Assembly: GCF_009649745.1 (NCBI RefSeq)
Contig: NZ_WJNG01000002.1
Span: 392,151-456,150, forward strand
DNA: 64,000 bases
Reading direction: 5' to 3'
DNA from: Aquibacillus halophilus
GTDB lineage: Bacteria; Bacillota; Bacilli; Bacillales; Amphibacillaceae
Part shown: in pieces, positions 44,885-54,081 of the stretch
Layout of the letters: each line of letters opens with the position of its first letter
Numbering within the stretch: the first letter of the stretch is position 1
The notes under the pieces: generated by a model
Told to the model about the DNA's origin: nothing
Database searches by the model: none
What the model saw: the letters and a program-made list of their open reading frames with translations, nothing else
Made by a program: the position numbers and the translations under genes

Positions 44885-45267
44885 TGGTTATCCTCCTTCG
44901 AAGTTTATTTTTAAGAAAGCAGGACGACACAGGAAATAAGTTTGTGAAAAGAGAAAATTCAGATTATTAACCATAGTATACCAAATAATTTGAGTTAAGG
45001 GAGATTAACATTTTTGAATTGGATCAAAATTTTCTTGTGCTTAATGTCAAATAACATGTAAAATGTTTTAAGGGGAATTAAAGTGAGAGATGAATTAAAC
45101 AACAAACAATTAATATGCGATAGTAATATATAACAAATTTTACTTATCGAACAAGATATGTGGTCATACCCAATTCTGAAAACAGAGTACTCATTTAAAT
45201 GGATGATAGAGAAGTGATGTTTCAACTTCATTATTCAAATTGTTAGTTTAAAAGAACATAGTGGGGA
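44885..45267. other. Intergenic region between divergent genes
   Basis: About 380 AT-rich bases that must hold the promoters of the DUF5995 gene (minus) and the exporter (plus). A 17-codon frame at ~45083 with AAGGGGA upstream was seen but is too short and featureless to call. Confidence 0.4.
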
Positions 45268-46314
45268 GTGATATGTATTCCTTTTGGATCAAGAATTCTA
45301 AAAACTGGTTTAGCCGTTACCTTATCAATTTATATTTGTATTATTTTGGGTATGGAAAACTCTGTTTTTGCTGGGGTGGCTGCAATATTGGCTGTCCAAC
45401 CATCAGTGTACCGTACATGGAAGCAATTACCTGACCAAGTAATTACAAACTCAATAGGTGCTTCAATTTCCTTATTTTTTTTATATTTCTTTGGGGAAAA
45501 TCCAGTTATTATTGGATTTGTTATAATTTTAATTATTTCTCTAAGTATTAAGATGAAAATGGAAAACACCATTCCGTTAACCCTTGTTACCGTTATCGCA
45601 GTAATGAGTGCGACTGGAAGTGAAGACTTTTATTTTGCGTTAGAAAGATTTCTCGTCATTTTAATAGGGACTAGTACTGCAGTAATTGTAAATACATTGA
45701 TATTTCCTCCAAAATATAAGAAAAAATATATCTTGAATATAGATGTTGCTTTTCGTAATATGTCATTATTAATGAGAACTGTTATTTCCAATGAAATGAC
45801 TGAGGCCTCATACCAAGAAATTAATAGGAGCTTTAAAAAAGATTTAAAGAAATTAGAAGAACAATACAAATTATTTGATGAAGAAAGAGAAAAATTTGGC
45901 AAGTCAAAACGATTAAATGCAAGAGAAATCATTGTGTTTAAACAAATGCTTAAGGTTTTACAGGAGGGAAATCAACTTCTAGATAATATTGAGGAACACT
46001 ATTCTCAAAATAAATCAATTGACGATGAAAATAAAGTTTTGGACCAACAACTTGAAGAGTTAGTAAAATACCATGAATATTTATTATTAAAATATATAGG
46101 TAAGATAAAAGAAAATCATCAGAATATAGACAATGACATATTGAAAGAAAAAGAAAAATTTTACGATCAGGTACTGAAGTTCTATCATGAAAATAAGGAA
46201 CAGAAACTTCGCACTATGATTATCGCTTCTTCCATAGTTGACTATTCATTTCATTTAGAGCGACTTGAAAAATTAATAAATCAGTATATTAAGATTAGAG
46301 AACACGGCAAATGA
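45268..46314 (+). CDS. Aromatic acid exporter family protein (ArAE/FUSC type)
   Basis: A 348-residue protein. The N-terminal ~155 residues hold about six membrane helices (TGLAVTLSIYICIILGMENSVFAGVAAILAVQPSVYRTW, then SIGASISLFFLYFFG). The remaining ~190 residues are a cytoplasmic helical domain rich in Lys and Glu. This is the layout of Firmicute aromatic-acid exporter homologues. The GTG at 45268 overlaps the GGGGAGTGAT ribosome site; ATT at 45277 is the in-frame codon with proper spacing. A terminator follows. Substrate unknown. Confidence 0.83.
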   Translation: MICIPFGSRILKTGLAVTLSIYICIILGMENSVFAGVAAILAVQPSVYRTWKQLPDQVITNSIGASISLFFLYFFGENPVIIGFVIILIISLSIKMKMENTIPLTLVTVIAVMSATGSEDFYFALERFLVILIGTSTAVIVNTLIFPPKYKKKYILNIDVAFRNMSLLMRTVISNEMTEASYQEINRSFKKDLKKLEEQYKLFDEEREKFGKSKRLNAREIIVFKQMLKVLQEGNQLLDNIEEHYSQNKSIDDENKVLDQQLEELVKYHEYLLLKYIGKIKENHQNIDNDILKEKEKFYDQVLKFYHENKEQKLRTMIIASSIVDYSFHLERLEKLINQYIKIREHGK

Positions 46315-46318
46315 AAGT

Positions 46319-46368
46319 AAAGACACAAAGGGCATTCTTAATTTTGAATTCCCTCCTGTGTCTTTTTT
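46319..46368 (+). terminator. Terminator of the exporter gene
   Basis: Stem AAGACACA..GGG / CCC..TGTGTCTT followed by TTTTT. Confidence 0.8.
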
Positions 46369-46447
46369 ATTTTAGTCTCTAATTTGGATGTTATACTCTT
46401 GACAAACCTACGCAACAGTTGCGAGTGATGAAGTCCAAATTCGATGG

Positions 46448-46828
46448 TTGGGTACAATGTATGTAAGATGGGCTTTGAAACTTTATCATCGTTTTGAACG
46501 TATATATAAAAAAGGGGGGATTACTATTCTTAAATATCTTGGTATTGGTGTATTTTTAACCATTATCGCTTTGGCTATTGGTGTCCTTACTAGTGACTGG
46601 AACTTATTTTTGAAAATAATAGCTGTAGCGGCAGTTGTTCCCTTACTATTAGCAGGTTTATTAACGGGTGCTTTTGTTGATGGTGATAGAAATCGAGCTA
46701 ATTATCATACAGAACCAAAAGAATATAGACAGGGAAAAAACAAATGGGTTATAAGATTCTTATTACTTGGAGTCCCTAACTTTACATTATTAATTATATT
46801 TGTAGTAATAGGTTTAGTGACCAGATAG
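46448..46828 (+). CDS. DUF5316-like small membrane protein (start uncertain)
   Basis: The conserved part begins at residue ~28 (LKYLGIGVFLTIIALAIGVL), followed by LTSDWNLFLKIIAVAAVVPLLLAGLLTGAFVDGDRNRANYHTEP and a last helix, three membrane segments in all. This matches what I recall of DUF5316. The ATG at 46448 has no ribosome site and adds 27 unusual residues. A strong AAAAGGGGGG lies inside the gene, 6 bases before ATT at 46526, which would start M-LKYLGIG as in homologues. A real start at ATT is therefore likely. Function unknown. Confidence 0.7.
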   Translation: MGTMYVRWALKLYHRFERIYKKGGITILKYLGIGVFLTIIALAIGVLTSDWNLFLKIIAVAAVVPLLLAGLLTGAFVDGDRNRANYHTEPKEYRQGKNKWVIRFLLLGVPNFTLLIIFVVIGLVTR

Positions 46829-46955
46829 GGTTTCCTTTATAATTTAGTTCGACAAATGTATACATTTATTTGTTCGTAAACTAGTGGAGAGTTACTGCAT
46901 CCTATCAGATTTAAGAGAGATAATTAACTGCACAATAAAAAGGAGGAGTGTACAT

Positions 46956-47414
46956 ATGCAACAGGTGATTGAGGCAATAAATTATTGGATAAAAAATTTA
47001 CCAGAAGAGTATAATGCTATGTCTGAAGAAGAGACTTCAAGTCGACCATTACCAAATAAATGGTCTAGAAAAGAAACTTTGGGCCATCTATGTGATTCAG
47101 CGATAAATAATATTGAAAGATTTGTAAAGATACAATATGAAATCCCTATTTATGTTGTTCAACCTTATAATCAAGATCAATGGGTAACAATCCAAAATTA
47201 TCAAGATAGGTCACTTGATGATATAGTATATCTTTTCGAAATATTAAATAAGCAACTCGTTAATATAGTAAAGAATGTTCCTGACGAACGCCTATCCAAT
47301 CTTTGTGATCTAGGAGATAACCAACATAAGACTTTTGAATGGCTTATACAAGATTATCTTAGGCATATGGAACATCATATTAACAATCAAATCTTAAATA
47401 GAAACATTAAATAA
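46956..47414 (+). CDS. DinB-family protein
   Basis: A 152-residue four-helix-bundle protein of the DinB/DUF664 superfamily. Metal-ligand histidines appear in order: KWSRKETLGHLCDSAINN (His ~50), and C-terminal WLIQDYLRHMEHHINNQIL (two His). Such proteins include thiol-dependent transferases and uncharacterised stress proteins. The ATG at 46956 is chosen because AAAGGAGG lies 9 bases upstream; the frame is open 24 codons further but without a start signal. Confidence 0.87.
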   Translation: MQQVIEAINYWIKNLPEEYNAMSEEETSSRPLPNKWSRKETLGHLCDSAINNIERFVKIQYEIPIYVVQPYNQDQWVTIQNYQDRSLDDIVYLFEILNKQLVNIVKNVPDERLSNLCDLGDNQHKTFEWLIQDYLRHMEHHINNQILNRNIK

Positions 47415-47802
47415 CTAGATCTGGCTATATTGATACTTTAAAGGATTTATAGGTTTAACAGTTTTAAAGGGTATGTTATTTATTCCGAGTCTGACCTACT
47501 TATGGTCGAGTGTACAGATGCAGTTTAAAAAATTCAATTGGTATTGTATACACTTTAGGGTATGACTGCAATTTGCAAATAACTGAAGAAACCATAATAA
47601 ACGATGAAATTAGTGCAAGGATTGATACTAGAGAAATAAAAGCGCACCAGTTGTGTTAACTAATCACCGAAAATCAACATAGCCGTGAAGTCACTGCCTA
47701 AGAAATAAACGTCTTAAACTAACCAGTAAAAATTAGACTCTTTTTCATAACTGGTTTCCAAATAACTAGAAGACTAAGAACAAAGATGAGAAAACTTAAA
47801 TA
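47415..47802 (+). other. Intergenic region with a possible coding remnant
   Basis: No gene is supported. A 50-codon frame (47510-47662, from GTG without a ribosome site) reads protein-like (SLKNSIGIVYTLGYDCNLQI, then EISARIDTREIK) and may be the end of a decayed gene. Confidence 0.35.
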
Positions 47803-47857
47803 AACAACAGCCCAATTGCTAGTTAGAATTCCAATTAGCAATTGGGCTGCTGTTTGT
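47803..47857. terminator. Terminator at the end of the GGDEF/binding-protein operon
   Basis: Long imperfect palindrome with arms CAGCCCAATTGCTA / TAGCAATTGGGCTG, outer A- and T-rich flanks. It lies 51 bases past the minus-strand gene end and also faces the DinB gene. Confidence 0.85.
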
Positions 47858-47907
47858 TATTGAACATTATAGTTAGTTAGATATGCTACCATTTTGTTTT
47901 AGATAAA

Positions 47908-49197
47908 CTACTGATCTATCAAATCTAATAAAACGCGTTTGTCCAATCTAACTCTTTCATTTATATTACTCTCAATCTTTAATACATCACTTTTAGAGAT
48001 AGAATGATTACTGCTATTAAGTTTGTATAAATACAGCTCCCACACCTCATATGCAGATTTATCAATGGGCGTCGGTTGACCAGGTAAATCAGTACTAATT
48101 ATGTCCTTGTATAGGCTGTTCAAATCTTGACCACCAAAATAGTAATCTCCATTTGTAGGATTATATCTTTGGGAATTATTTTTTGCAGCAAATTCAACAA
48201 ACTTCCATGCTAACTCTTTGTTATCAGAGTAGGAAGAAATAGCTAAGGACTTTCCTACTTCCTTATCCATACCAACTTTCCCAAAAGGTAAATTAGTGGC
48301 CCGCCATTTTCCGTATTGTTCCGGTAGCCATTCCTTTAAACGGTCTTGTCCATAGGAGGGAAGAAAAAACATCACTAGTCGATCATCTTTTAGTGCTTGT
48401 TTTCCTTCTGGACTCCATATCGTGTTATTTAAGAACAGTTCGTTTTCACCAATAAATTCAGATACCTCAAATACTTTTTGAGAGGAGGAATCAGCACCTA
48501 AATAATTAAGTTGTTGATCATGGTAGTTTATGGAACGATTGAAATGGGTTATCAAACTATGCGAGTATTCCATTATATAATGGTCTTCAGTTTCTAATTC
48601 TGTTGCCATTCTCATAAAATTCTCTTCATTTTTCATATATTCAGCAAGTTCTGTCGGCTCAGAGGGAAATCCTTCTTTTTCTAAAATATCAGCTCTATAA
48701 AAAGTGACATAAGGGTACACTTCAAAAGGCAATGCGTAGACATAATCCTCATGAACAGAGCTATAGTTTTGGATTAGTCCACTTTTAAATAGTTCAAGAA
48801 AAAAAGGATCATCAGATTTCTCTTTAAGATTTTCTAGTCGGTTTATCCCAGAAAAACTCCCGAGATTCTCATCGGATATTACAAATAAATCGGGTGTATC
48901 TTTTTCAATCAAGCTTTCTCTATACTTGTCTACCACCTCATCACGGTTTATTACGGTTACTTCTACCTTTATATTTGGATATGCTTGATTAAAAATTCTA
49001 ATCGTATTTTCGATATCATAACTAATCTCATGTGTCCATAACTTTAGATGGTCTGTATTTTCGTTAGAGGTGACTTCTTGATTCTCATAGGCTTGATACT
49101 TCGATAACTCGAGATGGGATGGAGAGATAGAATGTTTACAACCAACTAGAACAAGACTGATTGTTAAAAGGATAGGAATAATTTTTATAAGTCTCAA
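47908..49197 (-). CDS. Extracellular family 1 solute-binding lipoprotein, orphan, paired with a diguanylate cyclase
   Basis: A 429-residue lipoprotein (lipobox LVLVGCKHS, Cys ~20) of the sugar-binding SBP family: LKLWTHEISYDIENTIRIFNQAYPNIKVEVTVI, TPDLFVISDENLG, YALPFEVYPYVTFYRADILEKEGFP, and GKSLAISSYSDNKELAWKFVEFAAK. No permease or ATPase gene is nearby. It lies 3 bases after a GGDEF gene, with a TTG start whose ribosome site GAGGAGGGGTGA includes that gene's stop. This suggests that the protein senses an outside ligand and signals to the membrane-bound cyclase rather than feeding a transporter. That partnership is inference. Confidence 0.87.
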   Translation of the reverse strand: MRLIKIIPILLTISLVLVGCKHSISPSHLELSKYQAYENQEVTSNENTDHLKLWTHEISYDIENTIRIFNQAYPNIKVEVTVINRDEVVDKYRESLIEKDTPDLFVISDENLGSFSGINRLENLKEKSDDPFFLELFKSGLIQNYSSVHEDYVYALPFEVYPYVTFYRADILEKEGFPSEPTELAEYMKNEENFMRMATELETEDHYIMEYSHSLITHFNRSINYHDQQLNYLGADSSSQKVFEVSEFIGENELFLNNTIWSPEGKQALKDDRLVMFFLPSYGQDRLKEWLPEQYGKWRATNLPFGKVGMDKEVGKSLAISSYSDNKELAWKFVEFAAKNNSQRYNPTNGDYYFGGQDLNSLYKDIISTDLPGQPTPIDKSAYEVWELYLYKLNSSNHSISKSDVLKIESNINERVRLDKRVLLDLIDQ

Positions 49198-49200
49198 TTT

Positions 49201-51054
49201 TCACCCCTCCTCGTGACTGAATAAGCTCACGCCGTTTCTACCTGATTCCTTTATTCTGTACATCGCCGTATCTGCATTTGTAATAACCTTTTCAATATCT
49301 TCTCCGTCACTTGGATAAAAACTAGCACCCATACTCGCGGATATTTCTAAAGGCTCTCCCTGAATGAGAACCGGGATTTTAATCTGTTCTGCTAATTCAA
49401 TACATAAATTATTTGTCTCTAGGTAAGTTGTGTCACTGATAATTAGAACAAATTCGTCTCCACCTAAACGGTAGGCTTTGATTTTATTATGATGATCTCC
49501 AAACACTCTCAACCTCTCAGCAATCACTTGCAACAAACGATCACCACCACTATGTCCGAGCAAGTCATTCACTTGTTTAAACTTATCTAAATCAATAAAG
49601 ACGATCGCACATTCTAAGTTACTCTCATGGTAGTTAGTTAGAATGTCTTTAATATCATCTGTAAAAGTGTAACGATTAGGAAGTCCTGTAAGTGCATCAA
49701 AATGTGCTAATCGATACAATTCATCCTTGGATGCTACTAATTCTTTGGTTCTTTCAGTTAGGAGCGAGTTTACCTGTTTTGTTTCAATAAACATTTGTCG
49801 TAGTTTTTTGGCTACTTGTTCAAAATTCTTACCAAGCGAGTCAAATTCATAGACATCACTTCCGCTGTAGGAATACTTCTCGCTATTTTCTACCCGTTTA
49901 GGTAGATCAGAGGTCATTTTAGTTAAATGTAGCAACGATCCAGAAAGAATGCGTTTACATAGCCAAGCAAATGCTCCAGCAACAGCAAATAATAATAAAA
50001 TAGTTACAAAGTAAATAGTCAACTGTCTAGCAATAGTGCCCATTTTTTCTTGTATAGGAATAATAGTGAATATGTTCATATCCTCAATTGATAGGGTGGA
50101 GTAAAAGTAGCCATGTGACCAATCTAGTATGTTATTATTCTCTTTCGGGAGCCACAGAGCTATATCATTACTAATCTTAGACACATAGCCATTATCAAGT
50201 AGTTTGAAATTCTCATCAGTCTCATGATTAGAACTACTATATGCAAAGATGTTGTTTTGATTGTCAACAGCATATATAAGCATATTGTTTTGGTTTGTAA
50301 GATTATCAAACATTTCCTTAAGGTATGCTTTTTGAACAATTGATCCTAATATAAGGTTCTGTATCTCATCTCGATCCATTGTAGTTATTTCTTCTTTAAT
50401 TCGAGATTTCGATGAGGTAATCTCCGTAGTGGTACTTTCAATCATCAGGCTTTCCTGATACCAGCCGTTAATTATTGTAAAACAGAACATCGGGATAACA
50501 GCAGCGATGATAGTAATATGCGAAATAATCCTACCAAAATACAGAGGCTTTCTTTTTGTAAATATTTTTCTGAAAAATGGTAGGCGTGGTAAATAATCAG
50601 AGAGTAGATCAGCAAAGAATGCAGATATCCAGCCATTGATTAATACTTGAAATAGCGTAAGCAATGCTAACTCATCGACAATTAAATCGGAAGTATGTAT
50701 AAACAAATAGTAGGATGGTATCCAAATAACTACCCAAAACAGAACATCCCAAGTTAAGAGATCTCTTCCTCTCCACCGATATAATCCCCCTACGAACAAT
50801 ACCTCAACAATATTTAATAGAAGAAAGGCACTGTGAATTCCCAAGAAAAACCCAATAATACTTATTATTAATACGGATGCAATAGCTTTTTTATAATTAA
50901 AAAGACGAATGATTGCCAAATAAAATACGGATACAAAAACAAACTTTACGTCAAAAATTAAATACAAAGGAAAGTTCTGTGCAACAATTGCACTTCCAAT
51001 TAATCCTCCTAACAAAGCCCAATACCCTAACCTGTTACCAAGTATACGTTCCAT
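49201..51054 (-). CDS. Membrane-bound diguanylate cyclase (GGDEF) with extracellular sensor region
   Basis: A 617-residue protein. Several N-terminal membrane helices (to ~residue 185) are followed by an extracytoplasmic stretch (~205-345), another helix (IARQLTIYFVTILLLFAVAGAFAWL), a HAMP-like linker with coiled coil, and the GGDEF domain (~450-610). The domain has HFDALTGLPNRYTF, IFIDLDKFKQVND-type metal site (AIVFIDLDKFKQVNDLLGH) and intact RLGGDEFVL, so it should make c-di-GMP. No RxxD inhibitory site precedes GGDEF. The ATG at 51054 has AGGAG 7 bases upstream; an earlier in-frame ATG at 51120 has only a weak site. A c-di-GMP riboswitch precedes it. Confidence 0.92.
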   Translation of the reverse strand: MERILGNRLGYWALLGGLIGSAIVAQNFPLYLIFDVKFVFVSVFYLAIIRLFNYKKAIASVLIISIIGFFLGIHSAFLLLNIVEVLFVGGLYRWRGRDLLTWDVLFWVVIWIPSYYLFIHTSDLIVDELALLTLFQVLINGWISAFFADLLSDYLPRLPFFRKIFTKRKPLYFGRIISHITIIAAVIPMFCFTIINGWYQESLMIESTTTEITSSKSRIKEEITTMDRDEIQNLILGSIVQKAYLKEMFDNLTNQNNMLIYAVDNQNNIFAYSSSNHETDENFKLLDNGYVSKISNDIALWLPKENNNILDWSHGYFYSTLSIEDMNIFTIIPIQEKMGTIARQLTIYFVTILLLFAVAGAFAWLCKRILSGSLLHLTKMTSDLPKRVENSEKYSYSGSDVYEFDSLGKNFEQVAKKLRQMFIETKQVNSLLTERTKELVASKDELYRLAHFDALTGLPNRYTFTDDIKDILTNYHESNLECAIVFIDLDKFKQVNDLLGHSGGDRLLQVIAERLRVFGDHHNKIKAYRLGGDEFVLIISDTTYLETNNLCIELAEQIKIPVLIQGEPLEISASMGASFYPSDGEDIEKVITNADTAMYRIKESGRNGVSLFSHEEG

Positions 51055-51149
51055 GTTTAGTCTCCTAATTAAAGTTTCATAGTTAATAGAAAACAAATAA
51101 TGCTGATCATAAAAAAGCATTTATTCCAACAAAAGCTCAAATTAACTAT

Positions 51150-51183
51150 AAAAAAAGGCTCCTAGGCACAACGGCATAGGGAA
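51150..51183 (-). terminator. Riboswitch-controlled terminator before the GGDEF/binding-protein operon
   Basis: On the minus strand, GGTTCCCTATGCC pairs imperfectly with the GTGCCTAGGAGCC arm, followed by seven T. A competing hairpin (ACCATA / TATGGT) overlaps its 5' arm and could act as antiterminator. Confidence 0.75.
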
Positions 51184-51191
51184 CCATAAGA

Positions 51192-51285
51192 AATGATATG
51201 GTAACCTAGCAATCTTTGTTCAATTATTGAACAGTAGACCTGAGGCTTTGCGTCCCTATCTTTCAATAGGTTTGCCTTTATCATT
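51192..51285 (-). promoter_or_regulatory. c-di-GMP-I riboswitch (GEMM) upstream of the GGDEF operon
   Basis: Minus strand: GGCAAACC, P2 hairpin CCTATTGAAAGATAGG, invariant GACGCAAAGCC, then a second domain ending GCTAGGTTACC. This is the GEMM-I aptamer layout. P1 is a perfect 7-bp helix AATGATA / TATCATT (plus 51279-51285 with 51192-51198). The P1 3' strand overlaps the loop of the ACCATA/TATGGT antiterminator, so bound c-di-GMP should favour termination. Confidence 0.9.
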
Positions 51286-51529
51286 ATTAGTTATTTCATT
51301 GCTTTAAATATACCATAGGAGGTTTGATAATAAAACAATATAGTACAAAATGCTTAATAATAAAGGTATATTATGTCAATTTTTCATTAGGAATACAATA
51401 ATTACCAGTGATATTAGCTATCGAGGATGAGATTTCGGTAACATTTGTCATTTTTCGTAGTTTTATGTAAATTTATGACTCCCTATAGTAAAATAGTATG
51501 ATATATTGTAAATAATAAAATTGAATATA
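51286..51529. other. Promoter region between two divergent riboswitches
   Basis: About 240 AT-rich bases that must carry both promoters. Several TATA-like boxes occur on each strand, and no single pair can be chosen with confidence. No gene. Confidence 0.5.
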
Positions 51530-51617
51530 TTTCACTGAAAAGGCAAACTCATTGAAAGGTGAGGACGCAAAGTTACAGACCTAAGGGATTCCTATGGTGG
51601 CTGAGCAGCCAATGAGA
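51530..51617 (+). promoter_or_regulatory. c-di-GMP-I riboswitch (GEMM) upstream of the GGDEF-EAL gene
   Basis: GGCAAAC, hairpin CTCATTGAAAGGTGAG, invariant GACGCAAAG, then GACCTAAGG and TATGGTGGCTGAGCAGCC match the GEMM-I aptamer. P1 is TTTCACTG with CAATGAGA (7 of 8 pairs). Downstream, ATAAC / GGTTAT (51617-51621 and 51632-51637 region) can form an antiterminator exclusive of the terminator at 51631. An OFF switch is predicted. Confidence 0.92.
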
Positions 51618-51630
51618 TAACTACGTTTTT

Positions 51631-51661
51631 AGGTTATTTCCCTTGGAGATAACCTTTTTTT
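51631..51661 (+). terminator. Riboswitch-controlled terminator before the GGDEF-EAL gene
   Basis: AGGTTATTT pairs with AGATAACCT (one mismatch) around CCCTTGG, followed by seven T, 51 bases before the gene start. Confidence 0.85.
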
Positions 51662-51711
51662 ATTGAGAAAAATGTGCAACGTTTATTATTTAACAACCAG
51701 GGGTGATTAAG

Positions 51712-53979
51712 ATGATGTCAACTAGACGTTCAACAGTCGGTCTTATTCTTTTTATAAGTAGTGTGTTAATCCATTCTTTTATACTAACATTTTATAATGG
51801 TGAGCTAATCGTGCATTTATCTGCCTCGCTACTTCAAGTAATCTGTGGGGCAATCAGTTTTGTTTGGTTATGGAGGGCTTACCGTAGAATTTCTAATCCA
51901 AGTCAGAAGTATTTCTGGTTACTGCTGTCCTTAGGGACACTTTTCTCCTTTACATCGGTATTGTCTGTGTTTTATTTTCCAATAACCGAAACTTTGATGA
52001 AATTTCTAGATTTACCTTATTATCTACGATTAACCGGTTATTTATTTTTCCTTGGTGCTTTAGTATATAAAACGAATGTGATTAGCAGACGTCTAATTCA
52101 TAATGCAAACACCTTTAATACACTTATTTTTATGTCGTTTGCTGCTTCTATTAGTGTTCAGTTCTTAATTCAGCCTGTTATGGATACATCAAACCTTTCA
52201 TTCATGGCAACTATGCCGGTCGTGATCTATCCAATTACAAGTTGGAGTATTTTGTTTGTAGCAATCATGCTTTATCAACTATCAAAGTACACGAAAGAAA
52301 AAAAGAATTTGCAATTTGTTGTTGCTGGTTTTGTAATTCTTTTTTTTGCTGATTCCTACTATGGTGCACAATTAACTCTAGGGATTATTGAACCAGGAAA
52401 TCTGGTTGTCCTTGGCTATGTAATTAGTTTCTTTCTAATAGGTATTGCTGGTAGAAGTGCTAAGGAAAGCTCATCCGAACTAACCAAGATAGACGATAAG
52501 TTTTTACAAAAAATTGAAGTTATTTTTCCTTATATTATTGTGATCATATTTATGTTGTTAGTTGTTGATAGTTATGGTTGGGCTTATAATCCCCTAAGTA
52601 TTGGTTTTACTGTAACTATTTTAATGATTATCGTTCGTCAGGTTTATGTAGTGAATAAAAACAGGAAATTGATTAAGGAATACCGGTATTTAGCCTATCA
52701 TGACCCGTTAACTGGGTTAAGAAATCGGACAAGTTTTAAAAAAGGACTCCAAAAATTGATGATTGAAGCAAAGGATACCAATCAGTCAGTAGCTGTGTTG
52801 TTAATGGATTTAGATCGATTTAAAAATGTTAATGACACACTTGGTCACTTTATTGGTGATTGTATTTTGGAATCTGTGGCAAAACGGTTGAACGAATCAT
52901 TAGGTGTTTATCGAATTTACCGTATTGGTGGAGATGAGTTTGTTATTGCTGTTTCAAATTCTTCTGAGCAACGTTGTATTGAAGTTTCACAAAAAATTCT
53001 AGAAACATTTAGTAAACCCTTTACAGTAAAACAACATGAAATTGTTGTCACTCCTAGTATTGGCATTAGTGTTTATCCCCAAAACGGTCAAACAGGGGAT
53101 GAATTGCTTAAAAATGCTGATGCTGCTATGTATCGTGCTAAGGAAAATGGTAAGAATACTTTTCAGTTTTTCAATTCAGAATTAAATGAAGTGATGACTA
53201 GAAAGGTTGATTTAGAAACTGAATTAAGAAAGGCTTTGGAGCTAAACCAAATGACTCTTGCTTATCAATCAAAAGTGGAACTGCATACGGGGAAAGTTAC
53301 TGGGATGGAAGTGTTGCTTCGTTGGAATCATCCGATACTGGGTTTTATTTCACCAGCAGAATTTATCCCGGTAGCAGAAGAAACCGGTCAAATCAGAAAA
53401 CTTGGAGAATGGGTACTTAGAACTGCATGTAAACAAAATAAACACTGGCATGATAATGGCTATCCAAACCTATCCGTTTCGGTAAATGTTTCTGTAGGCC
53501 AACTGGAACATTGCACATTCACTGAAACGGTAAAAGAAATATTAGATCAAACAGGTCTTGAACCGAAATTTTTAGATTTGGAAATAACAGAAAGTGTAAT
53601 GAAAAACATTACAGAAATAACAGGTACATTGCACCAACTACGTGAAATGGGTGTTACTATTTCTATTGACGATTTTGGTACTGGTTATTCTTCCTTGCAT
53701 ATTCTTAAAGAACTACCGATTGACACAATAAAAATAGATAAGTCATTTATTGATGGTGTGACCGATTCGACTAGTCTTTCGATGGTTAAAACAATAATAG
53801 ATATGGGGATAAACTTAAATCTTAACGTTGTAGCAGAGGGTATAGAAGAAGAACATCAGGCGCGAATATTAAGTGAACATCAGTGTGGATTTGGTCAAGG
53901 ATATTGGTTCTTGAAGCCAACGGATTCAGAAAAATTCGAAGTATATTTAAAAAATGACAGAGAAGGTAAGATAAACTAA
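51712..53979 (+). CDS. Membrane GGDEF-EAL protein (c-di-GMP synthesis and/or breakdown)
   Basis: A 755-residue protein. About nine membrane helices fill residues 1-310. A GGDEF domain (~325-485) has YHDPLTGLRNRTSF, LLMDLDRFKNVNDTLGH and intact RIGGDEFV. An EAL domain (~500-750) has MEVLLRWNHP (EVL instead of EAL; catalytic Glu kept), NVSVGQLE, LEITESVMKN, SIDDFGTGYSSLHILKELPIDTIKIDKSF and VVAEGIEEEHQA, so the metal ligands look complete. It may both make and degrade c-di-GMP. The ATG at 51712 lies 5 bases after AGGGGTGA; ATG at 51715 is also possible. Its riboswitch would give feedback control. Confidence 0.94.
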   Translation: MMSTRRSTVGLILFISSVLIHSFILTFYNGELIVHLSASLLQVICGAISFVWLWRAYRRISNPSQKYFWLLLSLGTLFSFTSVLSVFYFPITETLMKFLDLPYYLRLTGYLFFLGALVYKTNVISRRLIHNANTFNTLIFMSFAASISVQFLIQPVMDTSNLSFMATMPVVIYPITSWSILFVAIMLYQLSKYTKEKKNLQFVVAGFVILFFADSYYGAQLTLGIIEPGNLVVLGYVISFFLIGIAGRSAKESSSELTKIDDKFLQKIEVIFPYIIVIIFMLLVVDSYGWAYNPLSIGFTVTILMIIVRQVYVVNKNRKLIKEYRYLAYHDPLTGLRNRTSFKKGLQKLMIEAKDTNQSVAVLLMDLDRFKNVNDTLGHFIGDCILESVAKRLNESLGVYRIYRIGGDEFVIAVSNSSEQRCIEVSQKILETFSKPFTVKQHEIVVTPSIGISVYPQNGQTGDELLKNADAAMYRAKENGKNTFQFFNSELNEVMTRKVDLETELRKALELNQMTLAYQSKVELHTGKVTGMEVLLRWNHPILGFISPAEFIPVAEETGQIRKLGEWVLRTACKQNKHWHDNGYPNLSVSVNVSVGQLEHCTFTETVKEILDQTGLEPKFLDLEITESVMKNITEITGTLHQLREMGVTISIDDFGTGYSSLHILKELPIDTIKIDKSFIDGVTDSTSLSMVKTIIDMGINLNLNVVAEGIEEEHQARILSEHQCGFGQGYWFLKPTDSEKFEVYLKNDREGKIN

Positions 53980-54017
53980 ACAGAAAAGAGAAGCTCACAG
54001 CTTCTCTTTTCTGTTTA
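53977..54017. terminator. Bidirectional terminator after the GGDEF-EAL gene
   Basis: Perfect 19-bp stem that starts in the stop codon (TAAACAGAAAAGAGAAGCT and complement) with a CAC loop. Serves the convergent minus-strand gene too. Confidence 0.9.
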
Positions 54018-54081
54018 GTTTATAATTATATTTTTAAATAACTATAGCCCTTTTAATAAAGAAACCCCTCATCTGAGGTGT

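Noticed and set aside
47510-47662. 50-residue frame after the DinB gene
   Set aside because: It reads somewhat protein-like but has no ribosome site and no recognised family; noted as a possible remnant only.
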